A stretch of 34,980 nt of DNA from the NCBI GenBank assembly GCA_021774265.1, contig JAJFJG010000115.1, positions 1-34,980 on the forward strand, in the 5' to 3' direction. The position numbers were made by a program, and so were the translations under genes. Shown here one piece after another: positions 1 through 9,774 of the stretch. The notes beneath the pieces are model-generated. The model saw nothing but the letters and a program-made list of their open reading frames with translations, had not been told where the DNA came from and did no database searches. Source of the DNA: Nitrosomonas sp. GTDB lineage: Bacteria; Pseudomonadota; Gammaproteobacteria; Burkholderiales; Nitrosomonadaceae. The stretch's first letter is position 1, and each line of letters begins with the position of its first letter.

Positions 1-114
1 GGTCACACGAAACTTGAAGCGCTTCGCTGTGTTAAACGCTATATTGCAAGAGAGGTATATTACACTTTGAAAGAACGAAATAATTATATTAATAGTGTTC
101 AAATTATCGCTTGA
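1..114 (+). pseudogene. C-terminal fragment of an IS110-like transposase (truncated by window edge)
   Basis: Frame 1 reads GHTKLEALRCVKRYIAREVYYTLKERNNYINSVQIIA*, resembling the C-terminal '(G)K(T/S)..EA(L/I)RCLKR..(A/S)..V(Y/F)' end of IS110-family transposases; recognised from memory, no search. Confidence 0.45.
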
Positions 115-136
115 CATTTAGAAGGGCATCCGCGGT

Positions 137-382
137 AGTCAATATACCAGCCATGAATACCGTGGACACTTATCTATCATGAAAATGGAAAAGAGCATAA
201 GTCGAATAAGAAATTGTTGGGATGACTCTCCGACTGAACAATTCTTTCATAGTCTTAAATATGAATAATTGAATTACGAAAGATTCAGAACCAAGGAACA
301 AGCAAAGCTAAGTATTATTGATTATTTGGCTTTCTACAATGGAAACGGTCACACTCAGAATTATGCTACCAGTCGACTATGA
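137..382 (+). pseudogene. Decayed 3' fragment of an IS3-family orfB (DDE transposase)
   Basis: Reads SQYTSHEYRGHLSIMKMEKSISRIRNCWDDSPTEQFFHSLKYE*LNYERFRTKEQAKLSIIDYLAFYNGNGHTQNYATSRL*; matches the 'NCWDNAPTE.FF.SLK.E' and 'I.DYI.FYN..R.H' blocks of IS3 orfB, with an internal TAA at 266-268. Confidence 0.75.
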
Positions 383-445
383 AATTTAAGCATATATTTT
401 ATAGAAAAACTGCTTAAAAAAGTGTCCGGTTTTTGTTGACTATTA

Positions 446-2854
446 TTATTTAGACTGTTGCGCTTTTAAACAGGCATGGCGATAAGACTTTAATGTCTTC
501 TGTGCATGTCCCAATATACTACCTGAAGCATATTTCACATTTTTAAAATCTCGGTCTACAGGAAAGCCTGAAGGAACACTGGTGATTAACTCCATACCTT
601 CCATTACATTTTTCATAGTATAAATATGAAATAACCCTTTGCTAACCGCTTCGACAACTTGATAGTCTAGCATTAAATATCGATCATTTTGGTGTGGTAT
701 CAAAACGCCTTGATTCCCATCCAAGCCCGCTTTTTTACAGACATAAAAATAACCTTCTATTTTTTCATTGATACCACCAACAGGTATGACTTCACCGTAC
801 TGATTGACAGCCCCTGTTACCGCAATACCTTGGTTGATCGCCAGCCCGGACAAGGATGAAAGCAGCGCATATAATTCCGCGCATGATGCAGAGTCGCCTT
901 CTATAACGTTATATTCTTGTTCGAAGACTATGGATGCATTCAATGCAATAGGCGCTATATGGGCAAATAAGGCTGCTAAATAATTTTGTAGTATAAAAAC
1001 ACCTTTGTCATGAATTGGGCCTGACATCTCAACTTCACGCTCGATATTGAGCAAACCTTCTTCACCAGCATACGTACGTGCAGTAATTCGCGTCGGAATA
1101 CCAAAGCTGTGGTCACCTAAATCGACGACCGTTAAACCATTAAGCTGTCCCACTTTTTCACCCTGAGATGTAACGACTACATCACCGTCTGCAATGGACT
1201 CTAACATCCGTTGATGTGGATAATTGTGCCGCATGGTGCATGCTTGAAGCGCCGCTTCAATATCAACTGCACCAACTAAATTACACCCATCCACATTACA
1301 CAAAGCAGCACTCTCAATAACCAGCATCTCAGTCCGTGCAAAAATAGCGCTCTGGCGTACTTGATCGTTCACTTCGCGATGAGATTCTTCAATTAGGCGT
1401 GCAACTGCGGCAGCAGAAAAATGGGGCAAATGCATTTTCTGACATACTTGTGCAACAAATATGGAAGAAGCACGATAGGTTTCAGCATTGGCAGAAAAAC
1501 GATCAGAAAAGTCGACTTTTACACGAAAACGTCGTGCAAATTCGGGATCTTGCTCTTGTATCGCATAATATTGCTCACGTGAGCCAATCAAGATAATTTT
1601 TACATCGACATTGATTGCTTCCGGTTCTAGTGAATCGGCAATATTGGCAGCAAAAGCGGAACCAGGCTCTTCAATCTGTAACCGCATACTTCGCAAGAAA
1701 CGCCGTAGTTTATCCCATATCAAGCCATCCGCCAGTAAGTCATTAAGATGCAACATGAGGAACCCACCATGCGCCTTGAGTAGACTACCTGCACGAATAC
1801 GCGTAAAGTCAGTATTTAATATGCCATTTTTAAATTGATAATCAATGCAACCAAACAAAGTACGAAATAGTGGATTATCTTCAATAATCACCGGTGCGGC
1901 ATTCAAATCATGATTATCAACAATCAGATTAACTTGATAACGACAAAATAATTGCTCTAAAGCTGCCCGCTGTTTTTCCTCATTCTCATGAGGATCAAAT
2001 AACGTTAAGTTATGAAGTATATCTTTCGCAATCAAATCCAGATAATGATCTAACCGAGCATAATCTTCGCATTGTTTGGGTAAATCATGACGGATAATTT
2101 TAAATACCTTGTTTAAGAAAGGCTGGATAATTTGGCGTTGCAAACTAGCCAATTCAGTATTTTTAATTCTTTCAAATCGGTCAACTTTCTCAAAATACAG
2201 TACAATTGCTTCACGCACCGCTATCTCAGCTTGATCAATCTCAGTCCTACGTGTTTTCGGCAATAAAATGATTTTATCTTCGGTAAGAATCTCACCATTA
2301 TCATCAAGCAAGGTATAGGAGATTTGCACCGTTTCACGACGAATAGCACAGTGTCGTTTTTCAGAAAAACTATCTAACGCTGCATAAGCTTTTGCTTCTT
2401 CATTCTTAAATTTAGCCTCGATTTTCGCTCTTTTTATTTTAAAATCATGACTATCAAGACGCTGCGATATGTCTGTCAATAATGACTTGGTTAATTGCAA
2501 TAAATGTCGACGCAACACACGACCTTTGCCCGCAGGCAAACGAATGGCTATTGGCGACTCTGGCGCTTCAAAATTATTGAGATAACACAAATCTGGCGGG
2601 ACAACCCTGCACTTGGCAGTTTTAGTCATCGCTTGTGCTAACAAGGACGAACGACCACTACCCACCTCACCAATCACGAACAAATGGTAATCTGGTTGCG
2701 TCATTTCAAGACCAAACTGCGCGGCAATTTCAGCACGCTCTTGACCTATCCATGATAATGGATGATGCAGCAATTCAGAGGTATCAGAAAATCCGAGCGT
2801 ATCAGGATCAATCGTAACGCGAAGAACGGATGAGTCTAAATGTGAAATTGGCAT
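446..2854 (-). CDS. Lon-like ATP-dependent protease (AAA ATPase + Lon C-terminal Ser-Lys protease domain)
   Basis: 802 aa; P-loop-like GEVGSGRSSLL, catalytic EGDSASCAEL, and INEKIEGYF carrying the catalytic Lys; AAA_32/Lon_C architecture. Confidence 0.9.
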   Translation of the reverse strand: MPISHLDSSVLRVTIDPDTLGFSDTSELLHHPLSWIGQERAEIAAQFGLEMTQPDYHLFVIGEVGSGRSSLLAQAMTKTAKCRVVPPDLCYLNNFEAPESPIAIRLPAGKGRVLRRHLLQLTKSLLTDISQRLDSHDFKIKRAKIEAKFKNEEAKAYAALDSFSEKRHCAIRRETVQISYTLLDDNGEILTEDKIILLPKTRRTEIDQAEIAVREAIVLYFEKVDRFERIKNTELASLQRQIIQPFLNKVFKIIRHDLPKQCEDYARLDHYLDLIAKDILHNLTLFDPHENEEKQRAALEQLFCRYQVNLIVDNHDLNAAPVIIEDNPLFRTLFGCIDYQFKNGILNTDFTRIRAGSLLKAHGGFLMLHLNDLLADGLIWDKLRRFLRSMRLQIEEPGSAFAANIADSLEPEAINVDVKIILIGSREQYYAIQEQDPEFARRFRVKVDFSDRFSANAETYRASSIFVAQVCQKMHLPHFSAAAVARLIEESHREVNDQVRQSAIFARTEMLVIESAALCNVDGCNLVGAVDIEAALQACTMRHNYPHQRMLESIADGDVVVTSQGEKVGQLNGLTVVDLGDHSFGIPTRITARTYAGEEGLLNIEREVEMSGPIHDKGVFILQNYLAALFAHIAPIALNASIVFEQEYNVIEGDSASCAELYALLSSLSGLAINQGIAVTGAVNQYGEVIPVGGINEKIEGYFYVCKKAGLDGNQGVLIPHQNDRYLMLDYQVVEAVSKGLFHIYTMKNVMEGMELITSVPSGFPVDRDFKNVKYASGSILGHAQKTLKSYRHACLKAQQSK

Positions 2855-2931
2855 ATTTAAAGCAACTGAAAATCAGAGAAGTTAGTTGGCTCACATTGTA
2901 CTGTCTTCAGTAAATAATTAGAGACAAGTCC

Positions 2932-3672
2932 CTAAACCATGCCACCGTTTGCACCAATATTTTGTCCAGTTACCCAGCGTGATTCTTCACTCACTAGAAA
3001 CAAGACAATCTGCGCAATGTCGTCGACTTCACCAATTCTACCCAGCGCAGCCATTGCAGCCATACGCTGAATGTCTTCTTTGGTTTTCCCAGCCCGAAAA
3101 AGTTCCGTATCAACAGGGCCAGGTGAAACTATGTTCGCAGTGATGCCTTTCTTACCTACCTCTTTTGCAAACACACGGGTGAGTTGTTCGACAGCACCCT
3201 TAGTAGCGGCATAAACGCCATATTTAGGCAACATTAATCGCGTGACTGCACTAGATATATTAACAACACGCCCATTATCTGAGAGGCGTGTGGCGGCTTC
3301 ACGCAAGGTATAAAAAACACCATCAACATTGGTATCGAAAATACGCTTGAACTCATCATCACTGATATCAGCGATAGGTTTGAAAATAAGAATGCCGGCA
3401 TTATTTATTAGAATATCTGCCTGGTGAAAATGCGTGATTGTCTGATTAAAAAGCATTTTTACCTCAGTAGGATTACTGACATCTGCTTTGATAGCAAGAC
3501 ATTCGCCGCCGGCCTGGGTAATCCTTCGGCAGATTTGATCCGCAGTTTGTTGATTCTTTAAATAATTAACCACGACCTTCGCGCCTGCTGCCGCTAAGCA
3601 AAGTGAGATCTCTGCTCCAATACCTCGCGAACCACCAGTAACAATGGCAACTTTATTCTGTAATGTTTTCAT
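2932..3672 (-). CDS. SDR family oxidoreductase (FabG-like)
   Basis: TGGSRGIG cofactor motif, NNAG, NISSAV and YxxxK (YAATK) motifs. Confidence 0.9.
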   Translation of the reverse strand: MKTLQNKVAIVTGGSRGIGAEISLCLAAAGAKVVVNYLKNQQTADQICRRITQAGGECLAIKADVSNPTEVKMLFNQTITHFHQADILINNAGILIFKPIADISDDEFKRIFDTNVDGVFYTLREAATRLSDNGRVVNISSAVTRLMLPKYGVYAATKGAVEQLTRVFAKEVGKKGITANIVSPGPVDTELFRAGKTKEDIQRMAAMAALGRIGEVDDIAQIVLFLVSEESRWVTGQNIGANGGMV

Positions 3673-3678
3673 AGGCTA

Positions 3679-4320
3679 TTAATGCTTACTGTATTTCTTT
3701 AATAATTTAACGAGAGCCTGATGATTTCTTTTTAAGGCCCAATCCAGCGCCGTATCACCCATATCATTTTGTGCATCAAGTTTCGCCCCTTGATCCAAAA
3801 GTAACTGAACTGTCTCGGGGTAATGCCCTCTCACGGCCATCATTATGGCGGTAGTCCCATTGTCTGCAGTTGCGTTAACATCAGCGCCCATGGATAGAAG
3901 TAAGGCGACAGTTTCATGATGACCATTTGTTGCAGCATAAAGCAACGGATTCCACCCCGCATGATCTATGGCTGCACCATGCACATAGAGTTGCTTCACA
4001 ATTTCAGTCTGACCATGGTAACTGGCAAGCATGATCGCTGTCTCATCGTATTTGTTGCGTATTTTTGCATCAGCACCCGCTTCTAGAAACAATTTAGCCA
4101 TTGGCAAACTTTCATTTCTAATCGCCATCATGAGTGGCGTATAGCCATGTCGATTAAAGGTATTGGGACTGATGCCTTGTTCAAGGTATTTCGTCACCGC
4201 TGAACGGTTATTATTCTCAATCGCTCTGAATAGCTGATCATTATCTCCTGCGTAAATATTGAACGAGAAACAGAGACCCAAAATGAGCAGTAACTTCTGT
4301 GAAAACGATTGTATATTCAT
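3679..4320 (-). CDS. Exported ankyrin-repeat protein
   Basis: N-terminal signal peptide (LLLILGLCFSFNIYAGD) followed by ankyrin repeats (HGYTPLMMAIRNESLPMAKLFLEAGADAK, GTTAIMMAVRGHYPETVQLLLDQGAKLD). Confidence 0.88.
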   Translation of the reverse strand: MNIQSFSQKLLLILGLCFSFNIYAGDNDQLFRAIENNNRSAVTKYLEQGISPNTFNRHGYTPLMMAIRNESLPMAKLFLEAGADAKIRNKYDETAIMLASYHGQTEIVKQLYVHGAAIDHAGWNPLLYAATNGHHETVALLLSMGADVNATADNGTTAIMMAVRGHYPETVQLLLDQGAKLDAQNDMGDTALDWALKRNHQALVKLLKKYSKH

Positions 4321-5085
4321 TTAGGCAGCCTTAAACAAATTGAAAAAATTATGGCTAGTTGCCGCAGCCACCTCATCAACTGAAATATCACGTAACTTGG
4401 CGATTTCTTCCGCCACATGACGAACATAAGCGGGTTGATTCATTTTGCCACGATGAGGAACTGGCGCGAGATAAGGCGAATCGGTTTCAATTAGCATTCG
4501 GTCGAGCTGGACTTTCTGCGCAACATCTTTTAATGCCGCCGCATTTTTAAAAGTAACAATACCGGAAAAAGAGATATAAAAGTTCATCTCAATTGCCTTT
4601 TGTGCCACTTCCCAGCTTTCCGTAAAACAGTGCATCACGCCACCCACCTGATCAGCCCCCTCTTCCGCCATAATACGTAAGGTATCTTCAGCAGCTGATC
4701 GCGTATGTATGATTAATGGCTTGTTACTTTGCCTAGAAGCCCGGATGTGTTGACGAAAACGTTCACGCTGCCATTCTAAATCACCAGTCAAGCGAAAATA
4801 ATCCAAACCAGTCTCGCCAATTGCAATGACTTTAGGGTGCTCAGCAAACTTAGCCAATGCTTCGGCTTGCGGCTCTTCTATATTTTCATAATCTGGGTGC
4901 ACACCAACAGAGGCATAAAGATTGTCATGCGCCTCAGCTAAAGCCAAAACGCGGGGAAAATCTTCTAACTTAACACTGACACAAAGAGCATTTTTTACTT
5001 TATTCTCTTGCATATTAAGCAGTAACTCATCAAGGTTATTGGCAAGATCTGGGAAATCAAGATGACAGTGGGAATCGATAAACAT
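4321..5085 (-). CDS. TatD family hydrolase / DNase
   Basis: MFIDSHCHLDFPDL, GETGLDYF, IHTRSA, GVMHCF, ETDSPYLAP motifs; start placed at internal Met (5085) rather than ORF start 5130. Confidence 0.9.
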   Translation of the reverse strand: MFIDSHCHLDFPDLANNLDELLLNMQENKVKNALCVSVKLEDFPRVLALAEAHDNLYASVGVHPDYENIEEPQAEALAKFAEHPKVIAIGETGLDYFRLTGDLEWQRERFRQHIRASRQSNKPLIIHTRSAAEDTLRIMAEEGADQVGGVMHCFTESWEVAQKAIEMNFYISFSGIVTFKNAAALKDVAQKVQLDRMLIETDSPYLAPVPHRGKMNQPAYVRHVAEEIAKLRDISVDEVAAATSHNFFNLFKAA

Positions 5086-5107
5086 GATAAAAAAGTGATT
5101 GTGAAAT

Positions 5108-5557
5108 TTAATATTTGTTTCGGATGGCATCAGCCCAACAGTTGGGTGTTTCGAATAAGCGCACTTGTTCTAACTTTAATTGGTTGCCATAAATATCTTG
5201 ATAAGCTGCATCTAGAATACGAAAGGCAGTAATAGCCAAGTTCTCAGCGGTAGGCTGTGATTTAAACACCACGGTTTTATGGTCTTGAATTGTTTGCAAA
5301 AAACTTAATACCTGTGTATCGCCCGAATAAACCAAAAAAGCATGATCCCATTGATCAACTAATTCCTTTTTAGCAATTCGCTTAACTTCGGAAAAATCCA
5401 TCACCATGCCTTGCTCAGCGACACCTTCATCAGCGATAATGTCACCCGACAAGGTGATTTCAATCACATAACGATGGCCATGTAAGTGGCGACATTGGCT
5501 ATTATGCGTAGAAATACGATGGCCAGCATCGAATTCTAATCTGCGAGTAATTAACAT
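5108..5557 (-). CDS. queD: 6-carboxytetrahydropterin synthase (QueD)
   Basis: LEFDAGHRI...CRHLHGHRY, QGMVMDFSEVK, DHAFLV, PTAENLA motifs; start placed at MLITRRLEFDAGHR. Confidence 0.9.
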   Translation of the reverse strand: MLITRRLEFDAGHRISTHNSQCRHLHGHRYVIEITLSGDIIADEGVAEQGMVMDFSEVKRIAKKELVDQWDHAFLVYSGDTQVLSFLQTIQDHKTVVFKSQPTAENLAITAFRILDAAYQDIYGNQLKLEQVRLFETPNCWADAIRNKY

Positions 5558-5573
5558 AGGTGAGATTATAACA

Positions 5574-6437
5574 TTGCCTTCAACCACGAAACGATTGAAA
5601 ATCACAGACCACAGTCGTGATCACGCAGGTATGACGTATGTCTACCCAGTTGTATCGCGCCGTGCCGGAGGCGTTTCTATCGGCATAAATCTTAACCCTA
5701 ATAATGCTTGCAACTGGCGTTGTATTTATTGCCAAGTGCCAGAACTCAAACGTGGTGCCGCACCTAAAATTGACTTAGCGCAACTTGAAACCGAGCTACG
5801 TCGTTTCCTACTTGAATTAGTTAATGGTGATTTTATGCAGCAACAAGTCCCACCAGAAGCCAGACGCATCAACGACATTGCTTTATCTGGCAACGGCGAA
5901 CCCACCAGCGCAAAAGAATTTGAACAGGTGATTACTTTAATCAAGCAAGTTAAACAAGACTTCACAACGCTTCCCAGCGATCTAAAACTGGTATTAATTA
6001 CCAATGGCAGCCTAATCAACCGACCTTATGTGCAGGCTGGACTATCGCAGATGGCGAGCATGAACGGTGAAGTTTGGTTTAAGCTAGATAGCGCTACCCG
6101 TGAAGGAAGACTACGTATGAATAATACGCGAATGAGTATAAAACAAGTCCGTGAAAATTTAGCAATAGCTACATCACTGTGCCCTACTTGGATACAAACC
6201 TGCGTACTGCAGGTAGATGACAAGCCGGCAACTGACAAAGAAACCGATGCTTATCTAAAATTTATTGACGGCCTAATAAACGAAGGTGTGCCCTTAAAGG
6301 GCGTCCTTTTATATGGCATTTCCCGCCCTTCATTACAACCTGAAGCCACCCGGTTATCAAAAGTCACTCAAGTGTGGATAACATCACTTAGTGAAAGAAT
6401 TAATGCATTAGGACTTACGGTAAAGCTCACGCCTTAA
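5574..6437 (+). CDS. Radical SAM protein of uncharacterised subfamily
   Basis: CNWRCIYC (CxxxCxxC cluster motif), GNGEPT SAM-binding motif, conserved SIGINLNPNNACNWRCIYCQVPEL. Confidence 0.88.
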   Translation: MPSTTKRLKITDHSRDHAGMTYVYPVVSRRAGGVSIGINLNPNNACNWRCIYCQVPELKRGAAPKIDLAQLETELRRFLLELVNGDFMQQQVPPEARRINDIALSGNGEPTSAKEFEQVITLIKQVKQDFTTLPSDLKLVLITNGSLINRPYVQAGLSQMASMNGEVWFKLDSATREGRLRMNNTRMSIKQVRENLAIATSLCPTWIQTCVLQVDDKPATDKETDAYLKFIDGLINEGVPLKGVLLYGISRPSLQPEATRLSKVTQVWITSLSERINALGLTVKLTP

Positions 6438-6458
6438 GGCAGCATAAGTTTTGTAAAT

Positions 6459-6482
6459 ACAAGCCAAAAAAGGCTTGTTTAT
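6459..6482 (+). terminator. Candidate rho-independent terminator after radical SAM gene
   Basis: ACAAGCC-AAAAAA-GGCTTGT followed by TTTATT, about 20 bp after the stop codon; 7-bp stem, modest. Confidence 0.45.
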
Positions 6483-6747
6483 TGCATTTCAACACTATTG
6501 AAGTGACGACCTGCCAGCGCATGTTACAATTAAACAACACTACTAATTGCTTAATTTCGCTTACTGAGTTTTACTTAATTAATATATTACAGAGACTTAA
6601 ATTAACATCTTGCTTGAGAAATAACAGCTTTATTACTGATTTTATTATTAGAGTAAAAAATATAGCTACTTTAAAAGCTTGATAAAATCTTAATCGGGTA
6701 AAATTACTACATTTTTAACTAACATAATTCTTTGTTTTGATGCATTA

Positions 6748-6775
6748 TTGACTACGCTTTACGTATCAATATAGC
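6748..6775 (+). promoter_or_regulatory. Candidate sigma70 promoter for the porin-like gene
   Basis: TTGACT-N16-TATAGC shortly upstream of the CDS. Confidence 0.4.
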
Positions 6776-6790
6776 GTCCAATCAATTTTC

Positions 6791-8104
6791 ATGCGAAAAA
6801 CAACACTTCCCCTTATGAATAAAACATTTTCTTGCTGCATAACATTATTATTAACAACTGGGTTTCTAGTGCTGCTGTTAGCACCAAACGCATTTGCTAG
6901 TAGCGACCCTCATGACATTATACGAAATGGTAAGTTTTACGCGGATCTACGCCATCGTTACGAGCACGTAGATCAAAGTGGTTTTTCGAAAGATGCGACA
7001 GCTTCTACCTTTCGATCACGCTTTGGCCTACTCTCAGGTGAATACCAAGGCTTCCAAGCATCGATTGAGCTCGATTCAGTCGGCACCATTGGAACCAGCC
7101 GTTACAACAGTACCATTAACGGTAAAACTCAGTTTCCTACTGTTGCTGACCCTATCGTCAACGAATTAAATGCACTATGGGTCTCATGGAAAGGACTTCC
7201 GGACACAGGCATTAAAGTGGGCCGACAACCTATTAACCTTGATAACCAGCGTTTTATCGGAACAGTCGGGTTTAGACAAAACGACCAAACCTATGATGCA
7301 GCGGCTATTACTAACACCAGCATTGAAAACTTACATCTTTACTATAGCTATACAGATAAGGTCAATCGCGTAACAGGTCATCAAAATCCTGCAGGAAAAT
7401 TAAACTCACAAATCCACATGGGTCGTGCTGAGTATGAGTTTTTGCCTAACCAAAAAATCATCGCCTACACTTATTGGCTTGACTTTAGTAATATTCAAGG
7501 ATTTACCGCAGCTTCATCAGGACTATCCTCTAAAACCTATGGCTTAAGATTAGCTGGTAAAGTACCTGTAACCAATGATTTTGATTTGTTGTATGTTGTT
7601 GAAGGCGCGCGCCAGCATGACAATGGCAAGAACTCAAGCGATTACAGTGCCTCTTATTATCACGTCGTACCTGGAATCGGCTGGAGTGGCTTCACTATAG
7701 AAGCGGGCATTGAATCCTTATCAGGTGACGGACAAAATGCTTTTGGAACCCCATTAGCAACGTTACATGCGCACAATGGTTGGGCTGATAAATTCTTGGT
7801 AACGCCTGTTGATGGTTTACAAGATAGATATCTAAGAGCCACATACAAAGCAAATGGTATTAATCGTTGGATTGATAACACGGTTGTTCAACTCGTTTAT
7901 CATGACTTTAATGCGGTAAAAGGAAATGCCAACTACGGTTCAGAATGGAACTTTGATATCACTCGCGTCTTTACCGAAAGAGAGATGATGCCGATCTCAT
8001 ACATGAAGTCATGGTCATTCGGCGTAAGATACGCAGACTATGACGCACAAGACTTTGATCAAGATACTAGAAAAGGTTGGATTACTTTAGGCGCGTTATT
8101 CTAA
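6791..8104 (+). CDS. Outer-membrane beta-barrel protein, alginate-export/porin-like
   Basis: Signal peptide (LLLLAPNAFASSDP), repeated beta-strand pattern, FYADLRHRYEHVDQ, GRQPINLDNQRFIG, C-terminal ITLGALF ending in Phe. Start could instead be Met at 6818. Confidence 0.7.
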   Translation: MRKTTLPLMNKTFSCCITLLLTTGFLVLLLAPNAFASSDPHDIIRNGKFYADLRHRYEHVDQSGFSKDATASTFRSRFGLLSGEYQGFQASIELDSVGTIGTSRYNSTINGKTQFPTVADPIVNELNALWVSWKGLPDTGIKVGRQPINLDNQRFIGTVGFRQNDQTYDAAAITNTSIENLHLYYSYTDKVNRVTGHQNPAGKLNSQIHMGRAEYEFLPNQKIIAYTYWLDFSNIQGFTAASSGLSSKTYGLRLAGKVPVTNDFDLLYVVEGARQHDNGKNSSDYSASYYHVVPGIGWSGFTIEAGIESLSGDGQNAFGTPLATLHAHNGWADKFLVTPVDGLQDRYLRATYKANGINRWIDNTVVQLVYHDFNAVKGNANYGSEWNFDITRVFTEREMMPISYMKSWSFGVRYADYDAQDFDQDTRKGWITLGALF

Positions 8105-8124
8105 ATGAATCAACCACTAGCTTC

Positions 8125-8159
8125 AATAAAAAGGCCAGTATTTAACTGGCCTTTTTATT
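8125..8159. terminator. Bidirectional intrinsic terminator between convergent genes
   Basis: Perfect stem AATAAAAAGGCCAG-TATTTAA-CTGGCCTTTTTATT with A tract and T tract on either side. Confidence 0.85.
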
Positions 8160-8176
8160 CGTTAAATTTGCTTATG

Positions 8177-9073
8177 CTAAGCCTTCAATAAGAAATCCTT
8201 AACAATACCAATTTGTTCTTCATCAAGCAGAATTGGTGCATGACCAACCCCCGGCAATTCAATCACTTCTGTTTTGGGACCACGTTTTTGCATTTCTTTA
8301 GCAATCTCTGAATTTAACACATCCGACTCAACCCCTCGCACAACTAATGTAGGCACCTGCAACTGATCCCAGTATTCCCATAAAACAATGTCTTCTTTTA
8401 TACTATTTTGTTTCAAACTGCCTGAAATTTTCGGGTCATAACAAAATCCGTAAGTACCATCACTGTTCTTTTTGGCACTATGTATTGTCAAATGTCGCCA
8501 CTGTTCATCAGTTAACGAACCAAATGATGCAGAAATTTCTCTGATGTACGCTTCAAAAGCTTCTATACTTTCATAGCTTTGATCCTTACCCACGTAATCC
8601 GACATCCTCCTCAGTGCCATCGCCGGTATTACTGGGCCAATATCACTAAGTATCAATTTATGTATTGGAATAGGAATCTGTGGTTGAATAGCGGCCAACA
8701 TGCCAATTAAACCACCCATCGAAATACCTACCCAATCAAGCGTAATATCATCTTGATATTGCGCCCTAACATATGCCAGCAATGCCATCGCATCGGACAA
8801 ATAAACATGGTAATTACCATAATCTTCGGCGCGATCTAACCAATCGCTTTTACCCCGACCAATAACATCTACACAAAAAATGCGGCAGTCTGATTCTAGC
8901 GCTTTAGCCAAATAATCGTAATCACGACAATTACGCGTCAAACCATGCACACATATAACAACATGTGGGTTCACAGGATCGCCCCATTCCGTATAGGCTA
9001 TTCGGTGATTACCCACCGTTTTATCGCCACCTAAGTTTGTTGGAACCAATAATTTATTAGTCTTCATCGTCAT
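8177..9073 (-). CDS. Alpha/beta hydrolase
   Basis: CVHGLTRN oxyanion region, nucleophile elbow GISMGG, GRGKSDW, C-terminal GVGHAP histidine. Confidence 0.88.
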   Translation of the reverse strand: MTMKTNKLLVPTNLGGDKTVGNHRIAYTEWGDPVNPHVVICVHGLTRNCRDYDYLAKALESDCRIFCVDVIGRGKSDWLDRAEDYGNYHVYLSDAMALLAYVRAQYQDDITLDWVGISMGGLIGMLAAIQPQIPIPIHKLILSDIGPVIPAMALRRMSDYVGKDQSYESIEAFEAYIREISASFGSLTDEQWRHLTIHSAKKNSDGTYGFCYDPKISGSLKQNSIKEDIVLWEYWDQLQVPTLVVRGVESDVLNSEIAKEMQKRGPKTEVIELPGVGHAPILLDEEQIGIVKDFLLKA

Positions 9074-9183
9074 AATTTCACCTAATTAAGTATGACAAAT
9101 AACAGATTACATTTAATATCTTGCATGTAAATTACTGATAAAGTGTCCTTCTTTACGTTATTTCAGCTATAAATTGCCGATTA

Positions 9184-9759
9184 TTAATCCTTATAGCCTT
9201 CTGCTTCAATTGTCAGTTTCAGTTCATCACCCACACCCGGCAGCGCATAAGTCATTCCAAAATCAGAGCGTTTCATCGAACCAACCGCATCCATGCCACA
9301 CATGGCGCGTTTATTCATTGGATTAACTCCACACTTAAAGGCTGTAATCGTTAATGTAACAGGCTTAGTCACACCCAATAACGTTAGGTTCCCCTCAATA
9401 ACAGAAGGATATTCCCCCTTAAATGTTACAGCTGTTGAGTGATAAGTAACCACAGGAAACTCCACTGCATTCATAAAATCTGGCGAGCGTAAATGATCAT
9501 CACGTTTTTCCAAACCTGTGTTTATCGACGCCGCCTCAATAGTCACTTTAACCGATGCCGTCTTAGCCACACTATCAATCAAAAAACGACCGCTAGATTG
9601 ATCAAATCGACCATACATCGTTGAAAATCCGAGATGACTAATTCCAAAGTGTAAATACGTATGAGTTGGATCAAGCGTATAGTTCTCCGGCTCAGCTAAC
9701 ACCTGATGACTATTCACAATGAAAAAAACAGCAGAAAGTAAAAGAGCAAAACGAGACAT
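9184..9759 (-). CDS. YceI family periplasmic protein
   Basis: Signal peptide then YTLDPTHTYLHFGISHLGFSTMYGRF, KRDDHLRSPDFMNAVEFPVVTYHS, GNLTLLGVTKPVTL. Confidence 0.92.
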   Translation of the reverse strand: MSRFALLLSAVFFIVNSHQVLAEPENYTLDPTHTYLHFGISHLGFSTMYGRFDQSSGRFLIDSVAKTASVKVTIEAASINTGLEKRDDHLRSPDFMNAVEFPVVTYHSTAVTFKGEYPSVIEGNLTLLGVTKPVTLTITAFKCGVNPMNKRAMCGMDAVGSMKRSDFGMTYALPGVGDELKLTIEAEGYKD

Positions 9760-9774
9760 AATACTTCTCCTAAT

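Noticed and set aside
1399-1838. ORFs 1399..1596 and 1611..1838 (+) inside the Lon-like gene
   Set aside because: Antisense to a strongly supported CDS, no recognisable motifs; shadow ORFs. The same applies to the other short ORFs overlapping assigned genes (e.g. 2635, 2949, 4359, 5726, 6026, 6978, 7170, 7660, 9803, 10328, 11553, 11884, 13183, 13828, 16667, 17096, 17300, 17665, 18474, 19099, 20373, 21812, 22173, 23445, 25282, 25974, 26271, 28225, 29924, 30608, 32172, 33720, 34147, 34676).
6482-6682. 66-aa ORF between the radical SAM and porin-like genes
   Set aside because: No RBS, no motif, composition like translated AT-rich intergenic DNA, starts on the terminator hairpin.
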